DNA of 64,000 nt from Alphaproteobacteria bacterium (lineage in GTDB: Bacteria; Pseudomonadota; Alphaproteobacteria; RF32; CAG-239). Location: positions 22,572-86,571 of the forward strand of contig SUUX01000005.1 in assembly GCA_015062305.1 (NCBI GenBank), in the 5' to 3' direction. The notes under the pieces were generated by a model, which was given only the letters and a program-made list of their open reading frames with translations, did no database searches and had not been told where the DNA came from. How positions within the stretch are numbered: position 1 is the first letter of the stretch; each line of letters opens with the position of its first letter. Below, piece by piece: positions 7,470 through 16,407 of the stretch. The translations under genes and the position numbers were made by a program.

Positions 7470-9608
7470 ATGTTAAGGCAATATGAACTAGTTGATTTGG
7501 TAAAATCTTATGATCCCAATGCAGATGAAGATGCGTTGAACAAAGCTTATGTGTTTGCTATGAAAAAGCACGGAGCTCAACTCAGAACATCTGGTGATCC
7601 GTACTATTCACATCCGGTGGAAGTTGCCGGTATTTTGACAAAGTTTAAGTTGGATTCTACATCTATTGTTGCAGGGCTTTTGCATGATACGGTAGAAGAT
7701 ACCGATACTTCTATAGACGAAATAAAAAAATTGTTTGGTGATCAGGTGGCTCAGATTGTTGATGGGTTGACCAAATTGGCAATGATTGAACAAAAATCGG
7801 CCAATAATAAACAGGCCGAAAATTTTAGAAAATTGCTTTTGGCAATGTCTGAAGATATTAGGGTTTTGTTGATTAAATTGGCCGACAGATTGCATAATAT
7901 GAGAACATTGCATTTTTGTGCCGCAGATAAAAGATCCAGAATAGCCAAAGAAACATTGGATATATATGCCCCCTTGGCAGAGCGCATTGGTATGCAAGCG
8001 GTTAAAACCGAACTGGAGGAGATTGCTTTTAGAGAGCTACATAAAGATGCCTATGATTCAATAAAGGCTCGTTTGAGCTTTTTGCGTGAACAAGGTAGTA
8101 ATTTGGTGCCGCAAATTATATCTCAATTAGAAAAAGATATGGCGGAAAATGGTATTAAGGCCGATATATCTGGGCGAGAGAAGTCTCCGTATTCTATTTG
8201 GCGTAAAATGCAGCAGAAAAATGCTTCTTTTGAGCAGCTTTCTGATATTATGGCTTTTAGAATTATTGTTGATGATGTGGCTGCATGTTATCAGGCTTTG
8301 GGTGTGGTGCATAGTAAATATCATATGGTGCCAAGGCGTTTTAAGGATTACATTTCTACTCCTAAACCTAATGGATATAAGTCTATTCATACCGGAATCA
8401 TTGGGCCGGAAAATACTCGTGTTGAGATTCAAATCAGAACCCATGAAATGCATGAAGTGAACGAAAAGGGTGTGGCTGCGCATTGGGCATATAAGCAAGG
8501 TGAACGGGTTGTTGGAAAGAACTTTAGATGGATTAGAGAGTTGTTGGAAATTTTGGAACAAGCATCTAATCCGGAAGAGTTTTTGGAGAATACCAAATTA
8601 GAAATGTACAATGATCAGGTGTTTTGTTTTACGCCTAAGGGTGATTTGATTGGCTTGCCAATTAATTCTACTCCAGTAGATTTTGCCTATGCCGTGCATT
8701 CTTCTGTTGGCGATACTTGCGTTGGTGCAAAAATAAACGGAGAAATCAGACCTTTGCGCACAATGTTGCAAAATGGTGATCAGGTAGAAATATTGACATC
8801 TAAAGCGCAACACCCATCTCCGGAGTGGGATCGATTTGTGATTACCGGAAAAGCAAAAGCGGCAATCAGACGCTATGTTAGAGCGCATAAGAGAGATCAA
8901 TTTATTACTCTTGGACAACAATTGTTGGAGCGCACTTTTAAGGGAGAAAGCTTAGATTTTAATGAAAAGGCGATGGTTAATATATTGCCTAATTTTGAGG
9001 CCGAATCGATAGATGATATATATGCCAAAGTAGGAGAGGGATTGGTGACAGCTTGGGATGTGCTGAAGGCTGTGTATCCCGGTTATAAACAATCTAAAAT
9101 CGGTAAAGTTGTAAAATCATTTATCAGCAAGTCTCCACGCAAAGATAAATCTAAGTCGGAACCCTTGAAAATAAAAGGTTTGGTTCCAGGTATGGCGGTA
9201 CATTTTGCCGGGTGTTGTCATCCTCTGCCCGGAGATAGAATTGTGGGAATTGTTACAACCGGAAAAGGTGTTGCTGTTCATACTATTGATTGTAAATTGT
9301 TGGAGAAATTTGCATCTGAACCGGAGCGGTGGCTTGATATTTCTTGGGGTGATGCCATTGATGATGCGCCTCATGTCGGTCGATTGAAGTTAATGCTTGC
9401 AAACGAACCAGGCAGTCTTGGTGATCTTTCTAATTTGGTAGCCAGAAACAATGGAAATATCTGCAATTTGAATATTGTAAACAGAACAGTCAGTTATTTT
9501 GAACTGTTGGTTGATGTTGAAGTAAAAGATCTTAAACATTTGACCGATATTATTGCTGCGCTAAAAGCGTCTAAGGTAGTGTCTTATGTTTCTAGATCTA
9601 TGCAGTAA
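7470..9608 (+). CDS. rsh: Bifunctional (p)ppGpp synthetase/hydrolase (RelA/SpoT homologue)
   Basis: Makes and degrades the stringent-response alarmone (p)ppGpp. The 712 residues follow the standard order. The HD hydrolase has HPVEVAG (His48) and LHDTVEDT (His72-Asp73). The synthetase (about 235-350) has KPNGYKSIHTG and the EIQIRT motif followed by MHEVNEKGVAAHWAYK. A TGS domain lies near 390-450, a conserved Cys/His region near 575-590 (GCCHPLPGDRI) and an ACT domain at the C-terminus. Both catalytic halves keep their key residues, so it is probably the sole bifunctional Rsh typical of alphaproteobacteria. A modest GAAG ribosome site precedes the ATG. Confidence 0.97.
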   Translation: MLRQYELVDLVKSYDPNADEDALNKAYVFAMKKHGAQLRTSGDPYYSHPVEVAGILTKFKLDSTSIVAGLLHDTVEDTDTSIDEIKKLFGDQVAQIVDGLTKLAMIEQKSANNKQAENFRKLLLAMSEDIRVLLIKLADRLHNMRTLHFCAADKRSRIAKETLDIYAPLAERIGMQAVKTELEEIAFRELHKDAYDSIKARLSFLREQGSNLVPQIISQLEKDMAENGIKADISGREKSPYSIWRKMQQKNASFEQLSDIMAFRIIVDDVAACYQALGVVHSKYHMVPRRFKDYISTPKPNGYKSIHTGIIGPENTRVEIQIRTHEMHEVNEKGVAAHWAYKQGERVVGKNFRWIRELLEILEQASNPEEFLENTKLEMYNDQVFCFTPKGDLIGLPINSTPVDFAYAVHSSVGDTCVGAKINGEIRPLRTMLQNGDQVEILTSKAQHPSPEWDRFVITGKAKAAIRRYVRAHKRDQFITLGQQLLERTFKGESLDFNEKAMVNILPNFEAESIDDIYAKVGEGLVTAWDVLKAVYPGYKQSKIGKVVKSFISKSPRKDKSKSEPLKIKGLVPGMAVHFAGCCHPLPGDRIVGIVTTGKGVAVHTIDCKLLEKFASEPERWLDISWGDAIDDAPHVGRLKLMLANEPGSLGDLSNLVARNNGNICNLNIVNRTVSYFELLVDVEVKDLKHLTDIIAALKASKVVSYVSRSMQ

Positions 9609-9716
9609 ATTTGTTGGCGATTAAGTTAAAAAATAAACTTCTTTTGTGAATATTTTTTATCTCTCTTTATTTCGTTTTTAGCGAGTGTTATATATTTTGA
9701 AGAAGAGGGAGAATCG

Positions 9717-10286
9717 ATGTTTAAGCGCCGAAATAAAAAAACTATACTTTCTAAAATAAAAAACAGTTTGTGGCCAGATGGCGGATGGAAGCGTTATGGT
9801 CAATATTTGTTGTTGCGTTTGAGCCGTCTTAAGGGAACTCCCAGTTCTTTAGCTGCAGGGTTGGCTTGTGGAGTTGCTATTTCTTTTACTCCATTTGTGG
9901 GATTTCATTTTGTGTTGGCAGCTTTGACCGCTTTTTTGTTTAGGGGAAATATTTTGGCCAGTGCCTTGGGTACTGCTGCCGGAAATCCGTGGACTTTTCC
10001 GTTTATATGGATGTCGGTTTTTTATACGGGACGCAAGTTTTTGGGAGTATCTGCAGATATGTCTCAGCATGTGGATTTTTTGAAATTTTTTGAAAAATCT
10101 ATGAGGGCGTTGATGACTTTTGATTTTAGCTTGTTTTTTGCAGATATATGGCCTATTCTGTGGCCAATGATGATAGGATGCATACCTTTTTATTTAGTAT
10201 CGTGGTTTTTGACATATTATTTGGTTAAGGGGATGTTGATTAGGTTGAATACAAAGAGTTTTTTGAAAAAAGAGGAAAAATTATGA
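9717..10286 (+). CDS. DUF2062 membrane protein
   Basis: A 189-residue protein of the DUF2062 family (function unknown). After a basic N-terminus it has the family pattern GTPSSLAAGLACGVAISFTPFVGFH (residues about 41-65), then hydrophobic segments including NPWTFPFIW. Two to four membrane helices are likely. A strong ribosome site (GAGGGAG) precedes the ATG. It overlaps acpS by 4 nt (ATGA), so translation is coupled; this DUF2062-acpS-lepB-rnc-era arrangement is common in alphaproteobacteria. Confidence 0.9.
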   Translation: MFKRRNKKTILSKIKNSLWPDGGWKRYGQYLLLRLSRLKGTPSSLAAGLACGVAISFTPFVGFHFVLAALTAFLFRGNILASALGTAAGNPWTFPFIWMSVFYTGRKFLGVSADMSQHVDFLKFFEKSMRALMTFDFSLFFADIWPILWPMMIGCIPFYLVSWFLTYYLVKGMLIRLNTKSFLKKEEKL

Positions 10287-10684
10287 TTGTAGGTATTGGC
10301 ACAGATGTTGTGAATATTGGTAGAATAGAGAGAACGGCAGAACGTTATGGTAAGCGTTTTTGTGAGAAGATATTTACAAAGGAAGAGCAAAAGGATATTG
10401 CAGAGGCAAAAACAAATTGCTGTGGGTCTCCGGCTAAAATGGCTAAGTTGTTTGCGGCAAAGGAAGCTGCATCAAAGGCATTGGGTACAGGGTTTCGTGG
10501 AGGTATTGTGTGGAGTGATATTGAAGTGTCTCATGACAAGCAAGGACGTCCATTGTTGAAGTTTTATAACAAAGCGTTGATGCGAATCAATGAACTATGT
10601 GGAAATGGTGAATATGCTGCATGGTTGTCTTTGTCTGATGATTATCCGATAGCACAGGCTGTAGTGGTGATTGAGAAGTTATAA
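10283..10684 (+). CDS. acpS: Holo-[acyl-carrier-protein] synthase
   Basis: Transfers 4'-phosphopantetheine from CoA to a serine of acyl carrier protein, activating it for fatty acid synthesis. The 133 residues show the two family motifs: GIGTDVVNIGRIE with metal-binding Asp8, and KLFAAKEAASKALGTG with Glu61. The start overlaps the DUF2062 stop. A 77-nt gap separates it from lepB. Length is typical. Confidence 0.96.
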   Translation: MIVGIGTDVVNIGRIERTAERYGKRFCEKIFTKEEQKDIAEAKTNCCGSPAKMAKLFAAKEAASKALGTGFRGGIVWSDIEVSHDKQGRPLLKFYNKALMRINELCGNGEYAAWLSLSDDYPIAQAVVVIEKL

Positions 10685-10761
10685 AAATTTGTTGTTTTAA
10701 TTTTAAATATGTATATTATGACAATGATTTGTTAATCTAACATGTTGAAAAGAGGCGTTTT

Positions 10762-11490
10762 ATGGAAAGGGAAGAAAATTTAGGCGATACAATCAGAACG
10801 ATTGTTTATGCAATTTTAATTGCAATTGTTATTAGAACACTGTGGTTTGAGCCATTTAAAATTCCTTCCGGTTCAATGTATCCGACATTACATGTTGGTG
10901 ATTATTTGTTTGTTTCTAAATATACGTATGGATATTCAAAACATTCATTGCCTTGGAGTATTCCGTTGTTTGAAGGACGTTTTTGGAAAGATACTCCTAA
11001 GCGTGGTGATGTGGTGGTATTTAAATATCCTCGGGATAATAAGACAGATTTTATTAAAAGAGTTATCGGTTTGCCAGGCGACAAAATAAAATTAGAAAAT
11101 GGTCGTTTGTATATTAATGGCGAATTGGTAAAACGTGAAAAAATAGATGATTTTGTTATGCGTAGCCCTAAAGGTGATGCTGAGCGCTATCGTCAATATA
11201 TAGAAACTTTGCCAGAGGGAAAAGAACATCTGATTTTAGAAATATCTGATGATGAGAATAATGATGAGTTTTCTGAGGTGGAGGTTCCTCAAGGTATGTA
11301 TTTTATGATGGGAGATAATAGAGATCGTTCCGATGATAGTCGTGTTAATGTAGGTTTTGTACCAGAAGAGAATTTGGTAGGAAAAGCTAGAATATTATTC
11401 TTTTCGCATAATGATGAAGATGCTTGGTATAAGCCATGGACTTGGCCAAAGAAAATAAGATGGTTGAGATTGTTTAACATAATTAAATAA
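10762..11490 (+). CDS. lepB: Signal peptidase I
   Basis: Inner-membrane protease that removes signal peptides from exported proteins. The 242-residue protein has one N-terminal membrane helix (about residues 12-27) and then the catalytic PSGSMYPTL motif with nucleophile Ser38. The general base Lys99 lies in DFIKRVIGLPGDK, and the box GDNRDRSDDSR is near the C-terminus. Start ATG has an AGAGG site. rnc follows at 11 nt and era overlaps rnc, an operon common to proteobacteria. Confidence 0.97.
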   Translation: MEREENLGDTIRTIVYAILIAIVIRTLWFEPFKIPSGSMYPTLHVGDYLFVSKYTYGYSKHSLPWSIPLFEGRFWKDTPKRGDVVVFKYPRDNKTDFIKRVIGLPGDKIKLENGRLYINGELVKREKIDDFVMRSPKGDAERYRQYIETLPEGKEHLILEISDDENNDEFSEVEVPQGMYFMMGDNRDRSDDSRVNVGFVPEENLVGKARILFFSHNDEDAWYKPWTWPKKIRWLRLFNIIK

Positions 11491-11501
11491 GAGCAAATTT
11501 G

Positions 11502-12146
11502 ATGAATATAGAACAAATTCTAAAACATGAATTTAAGAATAAAAATTTGTTAAAAGCTGCATTGACGCATGGTTCTGTTAGTTCTTATGTAACCAAAAAT
11601 TATGAACGTTTGGAATTTTTGGGAGATAGGGTTTTGGGAATGTCGGTTGCGTCGTTGCTGTATAGAAATTTTCCTAATGAACCAGAAGGAAATTTATCTC
11701 AGCGGTTTACCGGATTAGTGTGCAAAGAAACTGTGGCAGAGGTTGCCCGCGAATTGGGTTTAGGGCGGTTTATGTTTGTGGCAGAAGATGACATTAGAGA
11801 AAATGAAAATGTGTTGTGTGATGTTTGTGAGGCGATTATCGGGGCAATATATATAGACGCCGGTGTGGAGGTTGCTGTTGATTTTGTAAATGAGCATTGG
11901 AGTGATTTGATAGATAAAAAAGTTGCTCCTCCTAAAGATGCAAAAACTGCTTTGCAAGAAATGGCTCATGTTAAATCTTTACCTATGCCTAAGTATAAAA
12001 TTGTGGATAGAAAGGGTCCGGAACATGAGCCTGTGTTTATGGTGGAGGTTTGTTTGGGAAACGAATATGTGGCAAGAGGCGAAGGGCATAATAAAAAATT
12101 GGCAGAATTTGAAGCTGCAAAAAAAATGTTGGAGCTGATTTCTTAA
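11502..12146 (+). CDS. rnc: Ribonuclease III
   Basis: Cleaves double-stranded RNA in rRNA and mRNA processing. From the ATG at 11502 (a TTG one codon earlier is possible) it has 214 residues. The nuclease signature ERLEFLGDRVLG gives Glu38 and Asp42, and DVCEAIIGAIY gives Asp107 and Glu110, so all four metal ligands are present. A double-stranded RNA-binding domain covers about 148-214. The stop overlaps the era start by one base. Confidence 0.97.
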   Translation: MNIEQILKHEFKNKNLLKAALTHGSVSSYVTKNYERLEFLGDRVLGMSVASLLYRNFPNEPEGNLSQRFTGLVCKETVAEVARELGLGRFMFVAEDDIRENENVLCDVCEAIIGAIYIDAGVEVAVDFVNEHWSDLIDKKVAPPKDAKTALQEMAHVKSLPMPKYKIVDRKGPEHEPVFMVEVCLGNEYVARGEGHNKKLAEFEAAKKMLELIS

Positions 12147-13045
12147 TGAGCGATGATGTTTCTAGATGTGGGTTTGTTGCGTTGATTGGCGCTCCTAATG
12201 CCGGTAAGTCAACAATTACAAATAATTTTGTAGGGTCTAAAGTATCTATTGTTTCTCCGAAAGTGCAAACAACCAGAACAATGGTGAAAGGAATAGGTAT
12301 TTGGAAAAACACGCAAATAATATTTTTGGATACACCGGGGATATTTAAGCCTAAACGTAGGTTGGACAAGGCTATGGTAACATCTGCATGGGATGGTGTT
12401 GGAGATGCCGATGTTATTGTTTTGGTCGTTGATGCTAAAAGAGGTTTTGATGATGAAACTCGTAGTATTGTTGCCAAGCTAAAAAAGAAAAAAATTAAAG
12501 CTGTTTTGGTGCTAAATAAAATAGATTTATTGTCTAAAGAAAAGTTGCTTAAGCTAAGTCAAGATATAAATCAGGAAGGTGATTTTAAAGAGACATTTTT
12601 TATTTCGGCTGAAACAGGTGAATGTACAGAAGATTTTTATGATTATCTGGCTGGTGTGTTGCCAGAAAGTCCTTGGTATTATCCTGAAGATCAGATGTCT
12701 GATATGCCATTGAAAATGTTGGCTGCTGAAATTGTGCGAGAAAAACTCTTTTTATATTTGCGTCAAGAATTGCCTTATTCTCTAACAGTGGAACCGGAGC
12801 TGTGGGAACGCAGAGAAGACCAATCTATTCGAGCAGAAATTACCATATATGTAGAACGAGATAGTCAAAAGGTTATTGTTTTGGGTAAAGGCGGAAATAT
12901 GATTAAGCGTATAGGCCAAACCGCTCGTAAAGAAATAGAAAACCTTTTGGAAGAAAAAGTTCATCTGTTTTTATTTGTTAAAGTTCGCGAGAATTGGCAG
13001 GATGATGCAGCTCGTTATGCTGCATGGGGATTAAAGTTTGTATAA
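12146..13045 (+). CDS. era: GTPase Era, 30S ribosome maturation
   Basis: Essential GTPase that binds the 3' end of 16S rRNA during small-subunit assembly. The 299 residues show G1 GAPNAGKST (15-23), G3 DTPG (62-65), G4 NKID (124-127) and a C-terminal KH domain with the GKGG loop (VLGKGGNMIKRIG). Translationally coupled to rnc. The stop is followed at once by a repeat element. Confidence 0.97.
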   Translation: MSDDVSRCGFVALIGAPNAGKSTITNNFVGSKVSIVSPKVQTTRTMVKGIGIWKNTQIIFLDTPGIFKPKRRLDKAMVTSAWDGVGDADVIVLVVDAKRGFDDETRSIVAKLKKKKIKAVLVLNKIDLLSKEKLLKLSQDINQEGDFKETFFISAETGECTEDFYDYLAGVLPESPWYYPEDQMSDMPLKMLAAEIVREKLFLYLRQELPYSLTVEPELWERREDQSIRAEITIYVERDSQKVIVLGKGGNMIKRIGQTARKEIENLLEEKVHLFLFVKVRENWQDDAARYAAWGLKFV

Positions 13046-13047
13046 TG

Positions 13048-13261
13048 GCTTATCTATAGCAATTTATTCCGGTCAAAAGTGTCCTCACGTACCTTTATGT
13101 ACGCTCCGGTACTTTTGCCGTTTAAATTACTATATCTAAACCATTCTCCAAACTTTAATTAAGGAGCGCTTATCTATAGCAATTTATTCCGTTCAAAAGT
13201 TTCCTCACGTACCTTTATGTACGCTCCGGTACTTTTGCCGTTTAAATTACTATATCTAAAC
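13048..13261. repeat. Two tandem copies of a ~94-bp palindromic element
   Basis: Copies at 13048-13141 and 13168-13261 have a 120-bp period and differ at two positions. Each is itself an imperfect palindrome: TATAGCAATTTA at one end and TAAATTACTATA at the other, an inner CAAAAGT/ACTTTTG pair, and a central GTAC-CTTTAT-GTAC. A 26-bp spacer separates the copies. There is no coding capacity. It resembles a small mobile palindrome (MITE or RPE-like) that was duplicated. Together with the 5' part of the next region this is the 13046-13395 gap between era and the next gene; nothing else is seen there. Confidence 0.85.
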
Positions 13262-13395
13262 AGTTTTTAAATCTTTTAAAATAATAAAGCTTGTTATGTG
13301 ACAAAAAGATGACAAAAACAACTTTACAAGTGTTGTTTTTTGTGATACAAAGGGGCAACAGAGTAATTATTTATAAACAATTAAATAAAGAGAAT

Positions 13396-13989
13396 ATGAA
13401 AAGAGAAAATGGCAGTATTGCGCATGTTCGTGCAGCAAATTCGAATTTTGCTCCTTATGTGAAGGCCGGAGCAGCAGATCGAAAAAACATTGTCGATATT
13501 GTTGCTAATAATGATGGCGACGATATTGTAATGTGTTTGAATCTCGGAGGGTTTGTTGAGGCTATCCGTCAAGGGATAATCAAGGAGTGCAAGCCTTTTG
13601 ATGAAAAAACAGCGGATTTATGTTCTCACATGGGGCATTTGACCGTAGATGGCATGACATTGCTGGAAATGGTGAAGATTGCATCTAAGATGGTCGGATA
13701 TCTAGAAGACAAGAGCTTTGGTTTGCTTCTTTGGGGTGCATGGGCTACATTGGTTTTTGAGAGAAACGGCGAAACAATTTCTTTATCTAGCTTAAATTTT
13801 GATGACATTTTGCTTTTTGATTGCGGAACATTCCGTTTTGAGCAGAATGCAACAGGAGAAACTATCTTGTTTGTAAAAATTGGGGAAAGAGAAGAAATTC
13901 GTTGGTGTGGAAGATATCCTGATGCGGTTTTGGCCGACGTTATTATTAGTCAGAACCCTGCCTTTGCGATATTTGTCGCAAACCAGTAG
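13396..13989 (+). CDS. Protein of unknown function
   Basis: A 197-residue cytoplasmic-looking protein. The frame stays open upstream to 13291, but ATG 13396 has an AAAGAG site at good spacing and is preferred. There is no signal peptide, membrane helix or motif that I recognise. It is mixed alpha/beta in appearance, with a hydrophobic stretch around SFGLLLWGAWATLVFER. It lies alone between the repeat and the flagellar operon and ends just before a terminator. It could be flagellar by position, but nothing in the sequence proves it. Confidence 0.65.
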   Translation: MKRENGSIAHVRAANSNFAPYVKAGAADRKNIVDIVANNDGDDIVMCLNLGGFVEAIRQGIIKECKPFDEKTADLCSHMGHLTVDGMTLLEMVKIASKMVGYLEDKSFGLLLWGAWATLVFERNGETISLSSLNFDDILLFDCGTFRFEQNATGETILFVKIGEREEIRWCGRYPDAVLADVIISQNPAFAIFVANQ

Positions 13990-14009
13990 GGTAGCCGTTA
14001 GTTTTATTA

Positions 14010-14042
14010 AGACAGTAACTTTTAGGTTGCTGTCTTTTTTTT
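14010..14042 (+). terminator. Intrinsic terminator
   Basis: AGACAGTAAC and GTTGCTGTCT (one G-U pair) with a 5-6 nt loop, followed by eight T. It closes the unknown gene at 13396 and insulates the flagellar promoter downstream. Confidence 0.85.
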
Positions 14043-14066
14043 GTATTTAAATGACTGTTTAAAAAA

Positions 14067-14084
14067 TTGGCACGTCTTTTGCAT
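14067..14084 (+). promoter_or_regulatory. Sigma-54 promoter of the flgF operon
   Basis: TTGGCACGTCTTTTGCAT carries GG and GC exactly ten bases apart (positions 14069-14070 and 14081-14082) and matches the -24/-12 consensus TGGCACG-N4-TTGC. It lies 48 bases before the flgF start. In Caulobacter, basal-body genes of this class are read by sigma-54 polymerase with the activator FlbD, so rpoN and an FlbD-like activator are expected elsewhere. Confidence 0.88.
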
Positions 14085-14131
14085 ATATGTAGGCAAATGG
14101 TTTTAATTATCCAAAAGATTGGGGAAATAAT

Positions 14132-14875
14132 ATGGATAATACTAATTATATAGCTTTATCTAGGCAAATGGCTTTATGGAAGCAGATGGATGTGCTTTCT
14201 AATAATATGGCCAATATGAATACTTCTGGTTTTAAGCAAGATGAAGCCTTGTTTACTTCTTATTTAGTACAGACACCTGAGGCAGAGGGAATTGGAAGTA
14301 CTCCGTTGTATTTTACTGAAGATTTTGGAACATTTCAGAATTTTGCAGAAGGTGCAATTGTTGAAACAGGTAATGTTTTTGATTTGGCAATCAAAGGTGA
14401 TGCTTTTTTCTGTTTGGAAACAAAAGCCGGTGAGATGTATACCAGAAAGGGGCAGTTTTCTCTTAACTCTGATGGAATGTTGGTGAGTAATGAGGGGGAT
14501 ATTGTTTTATCTGAGAATAATGAACCTTTGATTTTTGCTCCCGGAGAAACAGAAATTACTATTTCTGAGAGTGGGGACGTAATGACCGAAAACGGATTAA
14601 TCGGTCGTTTGAAGCTGGTTAGTTTTGAAGATAATCAGAAGTTGCTTAAGGTTGCCGGTACAATGTTTGAAAACGTGGACGGCAATAATATGCAAGTGGG
14701 CAATAATAATGCAATTGTTGCTCAAGGTGCAGTTGAAAAGTCTAATGTAAATGCGATTGAAGAGATGACAAGATTGATTAAAGTTCAACGCAGTTATGAA
14801 TATGTTCAACAAATGATAGATCAAGAGCATGATCGTCTATCAAACACAATTTCAACCTATGCCCAGTTGGCATAA
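14132..14875 (+). CDS. flgF: Flagellar proximal rod protein FlgF
   Basis: A component of the flagellar rod crossing the periplasm. The 247 residues show the rod/hook N-terminal motif (LSNNMANMNTSGFKQ, about 23-37). The C-terminal heptad region ends in EEMTRLIKVQRSYEYVQQMID, both used for coiled-coil packing. It is shorter and less canonical than FlgG, as expected for FlgF. First gene behind the sigma-54 promoter, with a GGGGAAA ribosome site. FlgG follows after 22 nt. Confidence 0.95.
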   Translation: MDNTNYIALSRQMALWKQMDVLSNNMANMNTSGFKQDEALFTSYLVQTPEAEGIGSTPLYFTEDFGTFQNFAEGAIVETGNVFDLAIKGDAFFCLETKAGEMYTRKGQFSLNSDGMLVSNEGDIVLSENNEPLIFAPGETEITISESGDVMTENGLIGRLKLVSFEDNQKLLKVAGTMFENVDGNNMQVGNNNAIVAQGAVEKSNVNAIEEMTRLIKVQRSYEYVQQMIDQEHDRLSNTISTYAQLA

Positions 14876-14897
14876 TGATTAAAAGAGGGGAAAGATA

Positions 14898-15686
14898 ATG
14901 AGATCTTTACATATTGGGGCAACCGGAATGTTAGCACAACAAACAAATGTTGATGTGATTTCCAACAATATTGCTAATATGAACACAACAGCTTATACAA
15001 AACGTAGAGCCGAGTTTAATGATTTGTTGTATCAGAATATTATTCGTCCTGGATCTGCTTCTAGTGCTGATAATACAATTGTACCATCTGGTATTCAGCT
15101 TGGTTTGGGTGTTAAAACTGCGGCTGTGTATAGGATTACAGATGGTGGCAGTTTGACCAATACGGGAAATGACTTGGACTTGGCTATTAAGGGAAGAGGC
15201 TATTTTCAAGTTGAGTTGCCAGAAGGTAAAGGTATTGCTTATACAAGAGATGGTGCTTTTCAGCGTAATGGTGATGGCGTGATTGTGACGCATGACGGAT
15301 ATGTTGTGCAACCAGAAATTACAATTCCGGAAGATGCGACCGAAGTTTTTGTTAATAGCTCAGGTGAAGTATGGGTTAAGCAAGATGGTGAAACAGATGA
15401 AATAAATGTTGGTCAGCTGGAATTGGCTACTTTTGTGAATGAAGCTGGACTTGAAGCAATGGGTAATAATCTGTTTTTAGAAACTCAGGCTTCTGGTGCT
15501 CCGGTGTTGGATAATCCTGATAGTGAAGGTTTTGGTGCTGTGTTGCAAGGATATTTGGCAACATCAAATGTTAATCCGGTGACGGAAATAACAGAGTTGG
15601 TTTCTGCTCAGAGAGCTTATGAAATGAACTCTAAAATTATTTCTACTTCTGATCAAATGCTTAATACTATTAATCAGTTGAAGTAA
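14898..15686 (+). CDS. flgG: Flagellar distal rod protein FlgG
   Basis: Builds the distal rod of the flagellar basal body. The 262 residues are the usual length. It opens MRSLHIGATGMLAQQTNVDVISNNIANMNT in family form and closes with NVNPVTEITELVSAQRAYEMNSKII and a DQML tail. Strong AGAGGGG ribosome site. Its stop shares one base with the flgA start, so the two are translationally coupled. Confidence 0.98.
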   Translation: MRSLHIGATGMLAQQTNVDVISNNIANMNTTAYTKRRAEFNDLLYQNIIRPGSASSADNTIVPSGIQLGLGVKTAAVYRITDGGSLTNTGNDLDLAIKGRGYFQVELPEGKGIAYTRDGAFQRNGDGVIVTHDGYVVQPEITIPEDATEVFVNSSGEVWVKQDGETDEINVGQLELATFVNEAGLEAMGNNLFLETQASGAPVLDNPDSEGFGAVLQGYLATSNVNPVTEITELVSAQRAYEMNSKIISTSDQMLNTINQLK

Positions 15687-16396
15687 TGAAGATGGGTAAG
15701 TTGCTGAAAATATTGGCTGTTTTGTTGTTGGTGGCAGATGTTGCTAGAGCAGGGGTGACTTTGCGTGATGTGGATTTTGTCACAGCGCTACAAAAGGAAT
15801 TTGTAGAACAAGGCCGAGATGAAAATGTTGAATTGGAGTTTTTTGGAGGTCAAACATCTTATATGTTTGACGATGCACAAAAAGCGAAGATTTTAATCTC
15901 TGGTTTGGATATTGATGATGAGCAGGGCAGATTTTTGGCAAAGGCGGAAATTTTTGCCGATGGTAAATTGGTGGAAACAACGAGTTTGAGTGGACGCTTC
16001 TTTGTGTTGGGCGATGTTTTTGTACCGGCAGTGGAGATATCTAAAGGAGAATTGATTTCTGAAGATAAGCTGGAATTGGCAAGCGTGCGTTTGAATCGTT
16101 TGAAAGAAGATGTTGTGGTTGAAAAAGAAAAACTTGTTGGTATGCAGGCAAGAAAAACTTTGAAAGCCGGAAAAATTATTAATGATAGAGAAATCGGCCC
16201 TTATATAATAATAAAAAAAGGAGCTTTGGTTACCTCTATGTATAAGTCTAAGGGATTGTTGATTACGGCTCAGGCGGTTGCTTTGAGTGATGGAGCAAAA
16301 GGACAAACCATAGAATTGGAAAATACAAAAAGCAAGAAGCGTTTTTGGGCAAAAGTTGTTGATGCTGAAACAGTAGAAATTGTAGTAGAAGAATAA
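15686..16396 (+). CDS. flgA: Flagellar P-ring chaperone FlgA
   Basis: Periplasmic chaperone needed for assembly of the FlgI P-ring. The 236-residue protein has a signal peptide (MKMGKLLKILAVLLLVADVARA) and a C-terminal SAF-type domain. That domain includes VVEKEKLVGMQARKTLKAGK and DREIGPYIIIKKGALV, the family's conserved part. It overlaps flgG by one base and precedes flgH by 11 nt. flgI itself is not in this operon. Confidence 0.93.
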   Translation: MKMGKLLKILAVLLLVADVARAGVTLRDVDFVTALQKEFVEQGRDENVELEFFGGQTSYMFDDAQKAKILISGLDIDDEQGRFLAKAEIFADGKLVETTSLSGRFFVLGDVFVPAVEISKGELISEDKLELASVRLNRLKEDVVVEKEKLVGMQARKTLKAGKIINDREIGPYIIIKKGALVTSMYKSKGLLITAQAVALSDGAKGQTIELENTKSKKRFWAKVVDAETVEIVVEE

Positions 16397-16407
16397 AAGG
16401 CGGAGTG

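Noticed and set aside
13048-13261. CRISPR or insertion sequence after era
   Set aside because: Only two 94-bp copies and no transposase frame; it fits a non-coding palindromic element.
14047-14062. Possible CtrA box TTAA-N8-TTAA before flgF
   Set aside because: CtrA sites need a 7-base spacer; the AT-rich setting makes this spacing common.
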